From: Desulfitobacterium dehalogenans ATCC 51507
GTDB taxonomy: Bacteria; Bacillota; Desulfitobacteriia; Desulfitobacteriales; Desulfitobacteriaceae
Reading direction: 5' to 3'
Length of the DNA: 64,000 nucleotides
Assembly: GCF_000243155.2 (NCBI RefSeq)
Contig: NC_018017.1
Coordinates: 2,480,001-2,544,000, forward strand
This document shows positions 16,300-25,762 of this stretch, piece by piece; the stretch's first letter is position 1, and every line of letters begins with the position of its first letter. The position numbers were made by a program, and so were the translations under genes. Below the pieces are notes generated by a model. It did not search any database. It had not been told where the DNA came from and saw only the letters and a program-made list of their open reading frames with translations.

Positions 16300-16974
16300 T
16301 CAATCAGATAATATTGTTTTGGCTACTTCATAGATTTCTTCGTGTATTTCGTCAATAGTTTTTAATCTTCCTTCAGTCACACAATTTATAGTTATCCAAT
16401 TTTCTCGTATTCGAATTTTTTGGGCATTTTCATAGGATTCATTAAGATAATTCCTGTTTTTCTCATGGATGTCCTGATGAGTAACAGAGGACTTGTCTTT
16501 ACGATTGGCAATAAAATGAATACTCAGGTCAGGAGGCATATTGAGATAAATAACCATGTCCGGTTCAGGCAAACCCATTAAGTGATATTCGAACTCTTTC
16601 AGCCAGTCAATATAGCTTTCCCAGCCATCTGAATCTTTGATTTTAACAGCTTGGTGGATCATATTCGAAGTAGTATATCGATCTGAGAGAATTACCCCAC
16701 CCCGGCTGTAAAAATCACCCCAGAGGGTTTTGTAAGACGCATAGCGGTCCACAGCATAGAATGTAGATGCCGCATAGGGATTCACCGCATTAGGGTCCGT
16801 ACCAAACTCCCCTCCCAAGTACATGGTGACCAGAGAAGAGGATGGGCTAGAATAATTGGGGAACTCTACTTTCTTTACTTGTAAGCCTTCGTCTGTAAGA
16901 CGTTGCCAGAGCTTCCGGGTCTGGGTCGCCTTGCCGCTCCCATCCCCACCTTCGATAATAATGAGTTTGCCCAT
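16300..16974 (-). CDS. Thymidylate kinase-like protein
   Basis: 224 residues. dTMP kinases phosphorylate dTMP to dTDP in the cytoplasm. P-loop GGDGSGKATQTRKL at residue 9 (GKAT in place of the commoner GKST), the DR(Y/H) motif DRYTTSNMIHQ, and a lid region NRKDKSSVT. It is slightly longer than the usual 205-215 residues and differs from the standard bacterial Tmk wording (for example PNYSSPSSSLVTMYL), so it may be a second, divergent dTMP kinase rather than the housekeeping copy. It stands alone on the minus strand downstream of the opp operon. Confidence 0.82.
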   Translation of the reverse strand: MGKLIIIEGGDGSGKATQTRKLWQRLTDEGLQVKKVEFPNYSSPSSSLVTMYLGGEFGTDPNAVNPYAASTFYAVDRYASYKTLWGDFYSRGGVILSDRYTTSNMIHQAVKIKDSDGWESYIDWLKEFEYHLMGLPEPDMVIYLNMPPDLSIHFIANRKDKSSVTHQDIHEKNRNYLNESYENAQKIRIRENWITINCVTEGRLKTIDEIHEEIYEVAKTILSD

Positions 16975-17073
16975 ATTCCTGATACATCCTCCATATCGTC
17001 AGATCGGGGAGGAGCTGGTCCTCATCGATCCGTACATTAAACACTCGATTCAAAGGGAACTCTTTAACCGAGA

Positions 17074-17094
17074 GGCCGCCGAAAGTCGGCGGCC
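17074..17094 (-). terminator. Strong hairpin after oppA
   Basis: Perfect 9-bp stem GGCCGCCGA/TCGGCGGCC with a 3-base loop, 36 bases past the oppA stop. No T-run follows on either strand, so it may be an RNA stabiliser or a weak terminator. Confidence 0.5.
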
Positions 17095-17129
17095 CCTGCT
17101 CTAGGTGATATGATTTAAGTCAGAATTCT

Positions 17130-18764
17130 TTACTCCACAATGTCAGCGTACTGGAAGTACCAGTAGCCATAGGGAGAGTGCCAGGAGCCTGTAATTTTGG
17201 GGCTTTGCAGATAGAACTCGTTGTAATAAGCGACCGGTACGACAGCAGCATCAGCCATCATGAGATCTTCCGCCTGATGCAAGTAACCGGAACGTGTCTT
17301 AGGATCGACTTCTGCAGCAGCTTTATTCATCAGCGCATCATATTCAGCGCTCTTATACTTAGCATTGTTGTTGCCATTGGTGCTGTACATCAGATCCAGC
17401 ATATTGGAAGCATCATTGTAGTCAAACAGCCATCCGTCACGGCTGGTTTGATAATCACCGGCACGGCGCTGGGGAGTGAAGCTGGCCCACTCGACGATCT
17501 CAACATTTGTTGTGACGCCTATTTCTTTCCAGGCTTGCTGGAGATATTGTGCTACCACTTTGTGATAAGCAGAATCGTTAGTGGAATAAGTGATGGCCGG
17601 GAAACCTTTACCATCGGGATAGCCTGCCGCAGCCATAAGTTCCTTGGCTTTGGCCAGATTACCCTCAAAATCATTGACATCAATATAGGGCTTGCCGCCG
17701 TTGGCATTGTCCATGAAGCTGCTGCCATCCCAGTCGGCTACGCCTGTGCCGATGAAATTGGAGGCAGGGGTATAGGTTCCTTGCATCAGGGTTTCAGCCA
17801 CATATTTGCGGTCGATGGCCAAGCTCAGCGCCATGCGGACGCGGGGGTCTGAAAACTGGGACAAGGTGTTGTTTAAGTCAAGATAATAGGTGCCGAGAAG
17901 AGGTTCAATATAGAAGTCGTCCTTGCCTTGAAGAGAAGGAATCTCCGCAGTCGGCACATCCTTGATCATCATGGCTTCGCCGGTCTTATAAGCAGCGTAA
18001 GAAGCATTGGAATCTTCGATCAGGAGCAGTTTGATGGAATCCAGCTTGATGGAATCCGGATCGCGGTAATTAGGATTTTTGGTGAAGAGGATATAGGAGC
18101 TGGGCACCCATTCAGAGATTTGGAAGGGACCGTTGCCGATATAGCTTTCCGGTTTGGTAGCCCAGGCATCGCCGTGGGCTTCAATGGTAGCCTGTTGTAC
18201 AGGGCTCAATGTCGCGAAAGCGGCCAGCTTATCAAAGTATGCGCAAGGATTGGAGAGCTCAACTACGAAAGTTTTGTCATCAGGTGCTGAAACAGCCAGC
18301 GCATCGGGATTGCCGGCAGCGGCTTCCTTAAATCCCTTTACCATACCCAGTACGGTTTCACCGTAGGGAGCAGCGGTAGCAGGATCTGCGACCCGTTTCC
18401 AGCTGTACACAAAGTCCTTGGCAGTTAGAGGTGATCCATCAGACCACTTCAGTCCTTCACGGAGATAGAAGGTCCAGGTCAGGCCATCTTCACTGGTCTT
18501 CCAATCCTCTGCGGCACCAGGGATGATCTTGTTGTCTTTGTCCACATTGAGCAGACAATCAAAGGCAAACAGGAGCATGTTACCGCCATCCACGGCACTG
18601 TTCAGAGCAGGATCAATGGTCTCGGGATTAGGGCCAATCTGTGCAACAAGCTGTTTGGGTTTGTCCCCGCCAGATTGCGCAGGAGTGGACGGTTTACCGC
18701 AAGCGGTAAGAGTTAGGGATAGGATCATGGTGATGACCAACAGTAAGGTACTCTTTTTTTTCAC
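17130..18764 (-). CDS. oppA: Oligopeptide ABC transporter substrate-binding lipoprotein
   Basis: 544-residue family 5 solute-binding protein that presents peptides to the OppBCDF transporter. The signal peptide ends in lipobox LTAC (Cys 22). The family signature is WTFYLREGLKWSDGSPLTAKDFVYSWKR (residues about 93-120), and RMALSLAIDRKYVAETLMQ is also typical. Length and C-terminus are normal. It is the last gene of oppB-C-D-F-A, about 77 bases after oppF, a gap without a visible terminator. Confidence 0.93.
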   Translation of the reverse strand: MKKKSTLLLVITMILSLTLTACGKPSTPAQSGGDKPKQLVAQIGPNPETIDPALNSAVDGGNMLLFAFDCLLNVDKDNKIIPGAAEDWKTSEDGLTWTFYLREGLKWSDGSPLTAKDFVYSWKRVADPATAAPYGETVLGMVKGFKEAAAGNPDALAVSAPDDKTFVVELSNPCAYFDKLAAFATLSPVQQATIEAHGDAWATKPESYIGNGPFQISEWVPSSYILFTKNPNYRDPDSIKLDSIKLLLIEDSNASYAAYKTGEAMMIKDVPTAEIPSLQGKDDFYIEPLLGTYYLDLNNTLSQFSDPRVRMALSLAIDRKYVAETLMQGTYTPASNFIGTGVADWDGSSFMDNANGGKPYIDVNDFEGNLAKAKELMAAAGYPDGKGFPAITYSTNDSAYHKVVAQYLQQAWKEIGVTTNVEIVEWASFTPQRRAGDYQTSRDGWLFDYNDASNMLDLMYSTNGNNNAKYKSAEYDALMNKAAAEVDPKTRSGYLHQAEDLMMADAAVVPVAYYNEFYLQSPKITGSWHSPYGYWYFQYADIVE

Positions 18765-18841
18765 ATTCTTTTCCTCCTTTTTTCTTTTGACTATTTATCA
18801 TTCACCGCGTTTTTGCACGGCAAATAATTTTGAGGACGGGA

Positions 18842-19822
18842 TCATTGAACCCGATCCAGATGATGGCAGGCGGCGAAGTGGCCGGCAGAGATCTCTCTCC
18901 ACTCCGGCTCCTCTGCGGCACAGCGTTCATCGGCGTAAACGCACCGGGTACGAAAACGGCAACCGGAGGGAGGATTGACGGGGCTGGGCACATCGCCCTC
19001 AAGCACTATACGTTGGGTGCTGCGGGAAATCTTCGGGTCGGCAATAGGGATGGCTGAAATCAGACTACGGGTATAAGGATGCACACTGTGAAATGTCAGC
19101 TCATAGCTGTCAGCCAGCTCCACCAATCTGCCCAGGTACATAACACCGATGCGGTTGGATATATGCTTCACCACACTTAAATTGTGGGAAATAAACAGAT
19201 AAGTCAGCCCCATACGCTGCTGAAGTTCCTCAAACATATTGACGACCTGAGCCTGAATGGATACATCAAGTGCAGAAATAGGTTCGTCACAGACAATAAA
19301 CTCGGGATTCACAGCCAAGGCACGGGCGATACCCACCCTTTGACGCTGGCCGCCGGAGAATTCATGAGGATAGCGGTTGGCATGCTCTGTATTAAGGCCA
19401 ACCAGACTTAAAAGTTCTACAATGCGCTCCCTGCGTTCCTGGGCATTGGCTGCCAAACGGTGAATGTCGATGGCCTCACCCACAATGTCCCCTACCGTCA
19501 TGCGAGGATTAAGACTTGCGTAGGGGTCTTGAAAGACGATCTGCATCTTCCGCCGGTAAGGCAGCATATTCACATGGGTGATATCTTTTCCCTCATAGAA
19601 AATTTTTCCCCCAGTGGGTTCATGAAGCCGCAGCAAAGTTCGTCCTGTCGTCGTCTTTCCACAGCCGGACTCGCCCACGAGGCCCAAGGTCTCACCCTTA
19701 TTGATATGGAAGGACACATCGTCCACAGCTTTGACAACTTTTTTCTCAAACAGCTTTTCGCTCTTAACCGGAAAATACTGTTGCAAGTGCTGTATTTCCA
19801 GCAATTTATTGTTTTCAATCAT
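18842..19822 (-). CDS. oppF: Oligopeptide ABC transporter ATPase OppF
   Basis: Cytoplasmic ATPase, about 326 residues. Walker [10 protein letters not shown], signature [15 protein letters not shown], Walker [14 protein letters not shown], and the C-terminal oligopeptide-transporter extension with cysteines ([14 protein letters not shown]). The start at 19822 (MIENNKLL) follows GGAGG by 6 bases and overlaps the oppD stop by 8 bases, consistent with coupled translation. Confidence 0.93.
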   Translation of the reverse strand: MIENNKLLEIQHLQQYFPVKSEKLFEKKVVKAVDDVSFHINKGETLGLVGESGCGKTTTGRTLLRLHEPTGGKIFYEGKDITHVNMLPYRRKMQIVFQDPYASLNPRMTVGDIVGEAIDIHRLAANAQERRERIVELLSLVGLNTEHANRYPHEFSGGQRQRVGIARALAVNPEFIVCDEPISALDVSIQAQVVNMFEELQQRMGLTYLFISHNLSVVKHISNRIGVMYLGRLVELADSYELTFHSVHPYTRSLISAIPIADPKISRSTQRIVLEGDVPSPVNPPSGCRFRTRCVYADERCAAEEPEWREISAGHFAACHHLDRVQ

Positions 19823-20822
19823 GTTGAACCTCCGACTGGCCTTCAAATTTTGCTTTATCTAGGAGCCAACATGCACTGTAATGTTCCTCACTAAGTCGGG
19901 TATAGGCCGGCATACTACTCAGACAGATTTTCATGCATGAACGACAGCGGGGAGCAAAAGGACACCCCGCCGGAGGATTTAGCATGTCCACCGGCAAACC
20001 TTCAATCGGCACCAACTGCTTATGATCTCGGTCGTTTATATTGGGCACGCTCTGGAGCAAGCCTTTGGTATATTCATGAGATGGTTGATAGAAAATTTCA
20101 TCCGTGGTGCCGGATTCTATCACCTTGCCGGCATACATCACGGCAATGCGGTCGCACATACCGGCCACAACACCTAAATCGTGGGTGATCAGAATAATGG
20201 ACATCCCCAATTTTTCCTTCAGATTCATCATGAGTTCTATGATCTGAGCCTGAATCGTCACGTCCAAAGCGGTCGTCGGCTCATCAGCAATCAACAGCTT
20301 AGGCTCGCAGGCCAAAGCAATAGCAATCATCACCCGCTGGCGCATGCCGCCGGACAACTCATGAGGGTATTGTTTTAAGCGCTTTTCAGGCTCATTAATA
20401 CCCACCAACTGCAAAAGTTCCCGGGCGCGCTCGTTGGCTTCCTTCCTGCTTTTGTTGGTATGCAGAAGAATGACCTCCCGGATCTGGTTACCGACAGTAT
20501 AGACCGGGTTAAGGCTGGTCATGGGGTCCTGAAAGATGATGGAAACCTCGTTCCCTCTGATCTCACGCATCTCCCGTTCCGTCATCTTATTGATGTGGTG
20601 CCCATTAAAATAGAGATCGCCGCCGATCAGACGGCCTGGATGAGCCGTTAAGCCCATAAGACTGTATGAAGTCACAGATTTTCCGGAACCACTCTCCCCT
20701 ACAATACCCAATACTTCGCCTTCACGAACATGCAGAGACACATCATTGAGTGCCTTCACCTCACCTGCAGGGGTAAAGAAGGAGAGCCTCTCGTTGCGTA
20801 TATCAACTAAATACTCATTCAT
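19815..20822 (-). CDS. oppD: Oligopeptide ABC transporter ATPase OppD
   Basis: 335 residues. Walker [12 protein letters not shown], signature [15 protein letters not shown], Walker [14 protein letters not shown]-loop LITHDLG, and a C-terminal [14 protein letters not shown] segment typical of the OppD/DppD class and able to hold an iron-sulfur cluster in some members. It pairs with OppF to energise peptide import. 15 bases after oppC. Confidence 0.93.
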   Translation of the reverse strand: MNEYLVDIRNERLSFFTPAGEVKALNDVSLHVREGEVLGIVGESGSGKSVTSYSLMGLTAHPGRLIGGDLYFNGHHINKMTEREMREIRGNEVSIIFQDPMTSLNPVYTVGNQIREVILLHTNKSRKEANERARELLQLVGINEPEKRLKQYPHELSGGMRQRVMIAIALACEPKLLIADEPTTALDVTIQAQIIELMMNLKEKLGMSIILITHDLGVVAGMCDRIAVMYAGKVIESGTTDEIFYQPSHEYTKGLLQSVPNINDRDHKQLVPIEGLPVDMLNPPAGCPFAPRCRSCMKICLSSMPAYTRLSEEHYSACWLLDKAKFEGQSEVQHD

Positions 20823-20837
20823 TATCTTTCTCCTTCC

Positions 20838-21881
20838 TTAACTCTTCATCTTAGGGTCGAATGCATCCCGCAAACCATCACCTAATAGGTTGAAACTAAG
20901 AATGATGAGGCTGATCAGCAAGGCCGGCGCCATCAGCAAATAAGGATAACTATTCAGACCGTTGAGGGCATCACTAGCCAGAGAACCCAAAGAAGGCAAA
21001 GGAACAGCAACCCCCAAACCGAGGAAGCTCAGAAAACTCTCCGTGAAAATAGAAGAAGGAATCTGCAGTGTAGTGGTAACAATCAACGTCCCAATACAGT
21101 TGGTCAGAAGATGTTTACGGATAATGCGGCCAGTACCGGCACCCAGGGCTCTGGCCGCGGTCACATACTCATTCTGCTTAAGGGCAAGCACCTGGCTGCG
21201 GACAATCCGCGCCATGCCCACCCAATATAACAGGGCAAACACCAGAAAAATACTGATGAGATTGGGACCCACCGTCTGAATCCACCCGAAACCGGGCTTT
21301 GCGGCCAGGATGTTCAAGGGATCTCTAATTGCAAAAGAAATCAGTACGATCAAGAGAATATCCGGTACCGTGTATATAATATCTACAATACGCATCATGG
21401 CGAGATCTACCCAGCCGCCAAAAAAACCGGACACAGCACCGTAGGTTGAACCAATGATCAGTATGATTGCGGAAGCGATTAAGCCAACCATTAAGGAGAT
21501 ACGGCTGCCTACCATTACGCGGACTGCATAGTCGCGGCCCAAGTTGTCCGTTCCCAGAATATGCGGAAACACCTTTTCTCCAGCATCAATACGCAGTTGT
21601 TCTTGGGTGGAGTAGGTCATGGGTTTGAGGTACTCGGAACCCTTAATCTGCTGCTCATATTTATAAGGATAAAAACTGGGGACAATAAAAGAAAAAAACA
21701 TAACGACCAGAATGACCGTAAGGCTTACCATGGCTACCTTGTTTTTCCTTAGTCGGCGCATAGCATCCTTCCAAAAGCTGACGCCGGGGCGCATCTGAGT
21801 GAGGCTTTGCTTTTCTGCGTCGGTTGCAGGCAGAAAATCTTCGACCTTTAATTGTAAGCTAAGCGGATTTTTTTCAGTCAT
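20838..21881 (-). CDS. oppC: Oligopeptide ABC transporter permease OppC
   Basis: 347 residues. The N-terminal cytoplasmic stretch (1-48) and first helix (VSLTVILVVMFFSFIVP) are typical of OppC. The binding-protein-dependent permease loop EYVTAARALGAGTGRIIRKHLLTN (from about residue 230) contains the EAA motif that contacts the ATPases. 12 bases after oppB. Confidence 0.92.
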   Translation of the reverse strand: MTEKNPLSLQLKVEDFLPATDAEKQSLTQMRPGVSFWKDAMRRLRKNKVAMVSLTVILVVMFFSFIVPSFYPYKYEQQIKGSEYLKPMTYSTQEQLRIDAGEKVFPHILGTDNLGRDYAVRVMVGSRISLMVGLIASAIILIIGSTYGAVSGFFGGWVDLAMMRIVDIIYTVPDILLIVLISFAIRDPLNILAAKPGFGWIQTVGPNLISIFLVFALLYWVGMARIVRSQVLALKQNEYVTAARALGAGTGRIIRKHLLTNCIGTLIVTTTLQIPSSIFTESFLSFLGLGVAVPLPSLGSLASDALNGLNSYPYLLMAPALLISLIILSFNLLGDGLRDAFDPKMKS

Positions 21882-21893
21882 TTTCTGCCCTCC

Positions 21894-22811
21894 TTATTTT
21901 AGTTGAATGCGCGGGTCAATAAATTTATAGAGGATATCTATCAGCGCATTAATGGTGATAACAAGTGTCGCCAGGAAAATCGTCGTACCCATGATAACCG
22001 TATAATCGCGGTTGACAATAGAACTGACGAACTGACCGCCTAAGCCGGGAATGACAAAGATTTTCTCCACGATGAAACTGCCGGTCAGGGTGAAAGCCAG
22101 CATAGGGCCAGCATAAGTGATTACAGGCAGGATCGCGTTGCGCAGAGCATGCTTGAAAAGACTCTTCATCTGGGAAAGACCTTTGGCACGAGCTGTTCGC
22201 ATATAGTCCTGACCAATCACATCAAGCATAGACGAGCGCATCAGTCGTGTAATATAGGCTGTCGGATAGAAGGAAAGGGCAAATACCGGAAGGACATAAT
22301 GGGCCGGTGTCGTGAGGCCCATCGTCGGCAATACCCCTAAGTAGACGCCGAACACATACATGCCTACGGTACAGATAACAAAACTGGGAAACGCAATGCC
22401 GCAGGTAGCGATGACGATGATCACGTCGTCGAGCCATTTACCGCGGTTAAGCGCAGCAATGCTTCCCAGTGGAATCCCAATCGATAGAGCTGCAAGCACT
22501 GCGATACCGCCCAGCTTGGCTGATACCGGAAACTTGCTGATAATAATATCGCTGACAGTGCGGCCACGTTGTTTTAAGCTCAAGCCAAAGTCGCCCTGAG
22601 CAGCACTTAGCATATAATTTTTGTATTGCACAATGAGTGGTTTATCCAACCCGAATTTCTCATTAAGTGCGGCCTGGGCTTGTGCACTAATAGACTTTTC
22701 TGCAACAAATGGGCCACCGGGCACCATGTTCATTAGAAAAAAAGTTATGGTCGCAACCATAAAGATCGTCATCACTGCCAGAATAATTCGCTTAATAACG
22801 TATTTTATCAT
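21894..22811 (-). CDS. oppB: Oligopeptide ABC transporter permease OppB
   Basis: 305 residues, six membrane helices beginning at residue 8. OppB-type elements: FFLMNMVPGGPF, the EAA loop YMRTARAKGLSQMKSLFKHA, and FVIPGLGGQFV near the C-terminus. First gene of the opp operon, read from the promoter at 22920-22948. Confidence 0.92.
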   Translation of the reverse strand: MIKYVIKRIILAVMTIFMVATITFFLMNMVPGGPFVAEKSISAQAQAALNEKFGLDKPLIVQYKNYMLSAAQGDFGLSLKQRGRTVSDIIISKFPVSAKLGGIAVLAALSIGIPLGSIAALNRGKWLDDVIIVIATCGIAFPSFVICTVGMYVFGVYLGVLPTMGLTTPAHYVLPVFALSFYPTAYITRLMRSSMLDVIGQDYMRTARAKGLSQMKSLFKHALRNAILPVITYAGPMLAFTLTGSFIVEKIFVIPGLGGQFVSSIVNRDYTVIMGTTIFLATLVITINALIDILYKFIDPRIQLK

Positions 22812-23267
22812 TCCCTAATACTCCCTCGCTCTTTTCATAAACCTTTCCCCATTTACAAAGTATTTTTAATTACAACACTTGCTCCGACTTTTATTTTATT
22901 TTAACACAGACGCGAGTCAATTTTAACAATCAGAGTTAATTTTGTCAATTAGAATAGAAACGTAAAAAACCCTCTCGAAGCTTCTCCTTAAAGCAGATAC
23001 ACATTGAAAAAAAACTCTCGAAGCCTATCGTATCGACGGCCAGAACAAGCTTGTACCCTTGCGTGACAGTCGGCATTCCCCTAAAAATGAGGGAATGGCG
23101 CCAAACCATTTTTTACAATTATTGTCTTTTATAATTTTTTTATTACTTTGATCATGTTAATATTTTCGTTTTATGAAATTAAGAATAAACTGTTCTGGCG
23201 AAAGGTATCTTCACCAGAGTCCACAGCATATCCTAATGAATAATTATAAGTATAGGAAGTGATAGCT
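22812..23267 (-). other. Intergenic region upstream of oppB
   Basis: 456 bases, divergent, without a gene I can support. It holds the oppB promoter, a direct repeat of CTCTCGAAGC (22972-22981 and 23015-23024) and a 7-bp hairpin CATTCCC/GGGAATG (23074-23097). The long distance from promoter to oppB leaves room for a leader of about 100 bases with no recognisable riboswitch. Confidence 0.6.
22920..22948 (-). promoter_or_regulatory. Predicted sigma-A promoter of the opp operon
   Basis: On the minus strand TTGACA (22943-22948) and TAAAAT (22920-22925) are 17 bases apart; a second overlapping TTGACT/TAAAAT pair with a 16-base spacer lies just downstream. Confidence 0.75.
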
Positions 23268-23663
23268 GTGGCGAATGAAAATCTAGATTTGATCCTAATC
23301 TATGAAGAAAGAACGGGAGATTTTCTCTTTCTTTTAGGTACGATATTGGCCTTCATATCGAACTACCAAGGGGAAGAATCACTTCTCACAGAAAAAGGAT
23401 TAAAGGCTAAAACGAAGGAAGTTGACTCTGCCCTGTCTATCACAGCAGCGAGTTGGCTTTTCTTCCTAGCAAGTATACTCTTCACCCATGTAGCGATTAT
23501 TCGCTTAGAAGAATTAAAGTCAACCTCAAACGAAGAGACCTCCCCCGTATTGACTAGAGGAACAAAACTACTAGTAGTCGGTAATTCATTAAAGACCGCG
23601 GGTTTTGGAATAGCAGCAATTGCTAACCAGTTGAAACTATCCTATTACAAATATAAGTTTTGA
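23268..23663 (+). CDS. Small membrane protein, unknown
   Basis: About 131 residues from GTG 23268, 9 bases after AGGAA. Two membrane segments (about residues 18-35 and 58-80 from this start) flank a short polar loop; a charged stretch and a third weakly hydrophobic segment (LLVVGNSLKTAGFGIAAIA) follow. I know no family for it. The gene is convergent with spo0A across a shared terminator. Confidence 0.7.
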   Translation: MANENLDLILIYEERTGDFLFLLGTILAFISNYQGEESLLTEKGLKAKTKEVDSALSITAASWLFFLASILFTHVAIIRLEELKSTSNEETSPVLTRGTKLLVVGNSLKTAGFGIAAIANQLKLSYYKYKF

Positions 23664-23685
23664 GGAGCCGTGAAGAATTAGGCAT

Positions 23686-23722
23686 AAAAAAACACCCCCA
23701 TTCAATTGAATAGGAGTGTTTG
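23686..23722. terminator. Bidirectional terminator between the unknown gene and spo0A
   Basis: AACACcCC.ATTC paired with GAAT.GGaGTGTT around an AATT centre, preceded by seven A. It works with a T-run on the minus strand for spo0A and lies directly after the plus-strand gene. Confidence 0.75.
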
Positions 23723-23769
23723 CGGGCAAAAACATTGTGTTAACATTAGCGCAATTTTGATTACTAATT

Positions 23770-24564
23770 CTAACTCACCTTGCTCATAACTCTCAGCTTA
23801 TCAGCAAGAAGGGCAACAAATTCTGAATTTGTTGGTTTTTGCCGTTCTATATTCATGGAATAGCCAAAAATACGTTTTAGAGTCTCTGTATGTCCCCGTT
23901 CCCATGCTAATTCGATGGCATGCCGGATACCTCGTTCCACACGGCTGGGAGCTGTATCATACTTTTTCGCAATGGCCGGATAGAGCTCTTTGGTTACCGC
24001 TCCCAATAAGGACACATCTTCAACAACCATGAGAATCGCATCTCTTATGTATTGATAGCCCTTGACATGGGCTGGAATCCCGATTTGATGCATCATATTC
24101 GTGACTTCTGCTCCTAAATTAACACTTGTACCTGCATTGGTCACAGCATTCACTGTTGAAGTCATAGGAGCTGATGAGGAAGGCACACTTTGGGTTAAAC
24201 TACGGATCCTCTTACCCAAAATTTCCAGATCAAAGAGCTTCAGAATAAAATAATCTACGCCGAGTACCATGGCCTGATGGGTCAGGGATTCCTGGCCAAA
24301 GGCCGTAAGCATGATCACTTTCGGGCGTGAAGCCGTTGTTCGCCCGTTTATTCTTTCTAAAACACCTAACCCATCTAAGCTCGGCATAACCAAATCGATT
24401 ATGACAAGATCCGGCTCCTGCGATTGAATCAGATCCCATGCCTCGACTCCATTATACGCTACCCCTACCACCTCGAGATCGTCCTGACTTCGGAGAAAAT
24501 CCTGCAGCATTTGGCATAGATTACGGTTATCGTCAGCGACGACAATTTTGATTTTTCTTCCCAT
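23770..24564 (-). CDS. spo0A: Sporulation master regulator Spo0A
   Basis: Response regulator that commits the cell to sporulation. From ATG 24564 (MGRKIKIVVADDN) it has 264 residues. The receiver domain (residues about 5-125) has acidic pocket D11-D12, phospho-acceptor D57 in LVIIDLVMPSLDG, and a lysine in FILKLFD. The C-terminal Spo0A-specific DNA-binding domain carries RVERGIRHAIELAWERG and IFGYSMNIERQKPTNSEF, diagnostic for Spo0A. The linker is short and Thr/Val-rich. An ATG 12 bases upstream abuts the AGG and is less likely. spoIVB, often just upstream in Firmicutes, is absent here; an acetyltransferase occupies that place. Confidence 0.97.
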   Translation of the reverse strand: MGRKIKIVVADDNRNLCQMLQDFLRSQDDLEVVGVAYNGVEAWDLIQSQEPDLVIIDLVMPSLDGLGVLERINGRTTASRPKVIMLTAFGQESLTHQAMVLGVDYFILKLFDLEILGKRIRSLTQSVPSSSAPMTSTVNAVTNAGTSVNLGAEVTNMMHQIGIPAHVKGYQYIRDAILMVVEDVSLLGAVTKELYPAIAKKYDTAPSRVERGIRHAIELAWERGHTETLKRIFGYSMNIERQKPTNSEFVALLADKLRVMSKVS

Positions 24565-24652
24565 TTTACTTATCATCCTGCCTTATGGTAATTTTCCGGT
24601 CCCTATATCTTGCTATAATGTCAATTCTCTCTTGTCTTCTGCCGGTGACCTT

Positions 24653-24677
24653 ATTATACGTTAGCTAGGATGTCGAA
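24653..24677 (-). promoter_or_regulatory. Spo0A box and -10 element in front of spo0A
   Basis: TGTCGAA on the plus strand (24671-24677) is an exact 0A-box core. On the minus strand TATAAT follows at 24653-24658 with no good -35 at the usual distance, the arrangement known for Spo0A-activated sigma-A promoters. A possible sigma-H promoter (TAAGGTCAC, 14 bases, AGAGAAT) lies a little downstream. Autoregulation is inferred. Confidence 0.6.
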
Positions 24678-24851
24678 ATCGTAAAAAATAAGTAAACCGC
24701 ATAATTAACCAATAATTCTTAAAGTCTTAAAAATAAGGGGGTTGCTGGATATTTATGTAAATTAAATCTCGTTATTTTATACCATATTTCCCCAGAAGAG
24801 TCAATCCCGCATGATTATTCACGAATATGCTAGAAAATTCATACAAAATAT

Positions 24852-25355
24852 TTAGTTGAAAATTTTTTGCAAGACCATGACATCCAAACATTGCCCGAAC
24901 TTTGTCCCGACTTCCCGATATCTTCCTGCTTCAAAAAAACCATGCTTTTTGGCTAAAGAAATACTTTTTTCGTTGGTCGAAGTAATAAGACCCAATAGAG
25001 TATGGTATCCTAATTCTTTCGCCTCTTGACAAAGGACCTTCAGAAGCGTATCCCCCAGGGATTGACCGGTCCACCCAGAAGCAATATAGATGGAAAATTC
25101 TCCACTTTGTTTATAGGCCGGCCGTGGATGAAAAGGAGATAGACTCCCCCACCCTATGACCTGTCCTTGGCTTTCCACCACATACACCGGATAATAGGGA
25201 TCTTGATGCATATCAAACCAGGCTTCTGCTGCCACAAAAGAACGCTCTTCCATATCAAAGGTTGCTACCGTATTTAAGACAGCCCAATTATATATTTCGT
25301 TTATTTGCTCTATATCCTTATATTGGGCTTTGCGCAGGACAAATCGTACTTCCAT
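24852..25355 (-). CDS. GNAT N-acetyltransferase, phosphinothricin-acetyltransferase-like
   Basis: 167-residue acetyl-CoA-dependent acetyltransferase. The PAT-type order is visible: IYNWAVLNTVATFDMEERS (residues about 21-40), the SGEFSIYIASGWTGQSLG region with the acetyl-CoA pyrophosphate loop, LGLITSTNEKSISLAKKHGF, and EVGTKFGQCLDVMVLQK. The usual Q/RxxGxG/A appears here as WTGQSLG. Substrate is unknown; phosphinothricin or methionine derivatives are typical for the class. It lies about 290 bases upstream of spo0A on the same strand. Confidence 0.85.
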   Translation of the reverse strand: MEVRFVLRKAQYKDIEQINEIYNWAVLNTVATFDMEERSFVAAEAWFDMHQDPYYPVYVVESQGQVIGWGSLSPFHPRPAYKQSGEFSIYIASGWTGQSLGDTLLKVLCQEAKELGYHTLLGLITSTNEKSISLAKKHGFFEAGRYREVGTKFGQCLDVMVLQKIFN

Positions 25356-25486
25356 ATTCCTTTCTCATCCTTTCATAGTATGTCTTTATAAAGAGAATCC
25401 AGGGGATATACTCCATTAACTATGTATAACAACTTTAAAATAAGGGAACATTTAGTGTTGAGTTTAGCAAAGGAGGTCTATTTATA

Positions 25487-25672
25487 ATGACTGCATCAGT
25501 AGATGAAAATTGCATTGGTTGTGGTGCTTGTGCATCCATTTGTCCTGAAGTATTCCGCATGAACGACGAAGGCCTTGCCGAGGCATATGTTAACCCCGTT
25601 CCCAGTGAGCTGGAAGAATCCGCACAGGAAGCTGCGGATGGTTGCCCAACAGATGCTATCCATCTTGACTAA
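25487..25672 (+). CDS. 4Fe-4S ferredoxin
   Basis: 61-residue soluble electron carrier. C9, C12, C15 (CIGCGAC) and C53 (GCPTDAI) are the four cluster ligands of a single [4Fe-4S] ferredoxin; C19 (ICP) is an additional cysteine that could pair with another in members with a disulfide. The ATG follows AAAGGAGG. It ends in its own strong terminator. It faces the siroheme-protein gene convergently and could be its electron donor, though that is only a guess from proximity. Confidence 0.93.
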   Translation: MTASVDENCIGCGACASICPEVFRMNDEGLAEAYVNPVPSELEESAQEAADGCPTDAIHLD

Positions 25673-25693
25673 TACTACTCTATAGTACCACAG

Positions 25694-25727
25694 GGGGCGT
25701 ATCACTTGGATACGCCCCGTGTTTTTT
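25694..25727 (+). terminator. Ferredoxin terminator
   Basis: GGGCGTATC, ACTTG loop, GATACGCCC, then GTGTTTTTT. Confidence 0.85.
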
Positions 25728-25762
25728 GCTCTCATTTGTTTGTTAATTTTCTATTATCCGCT

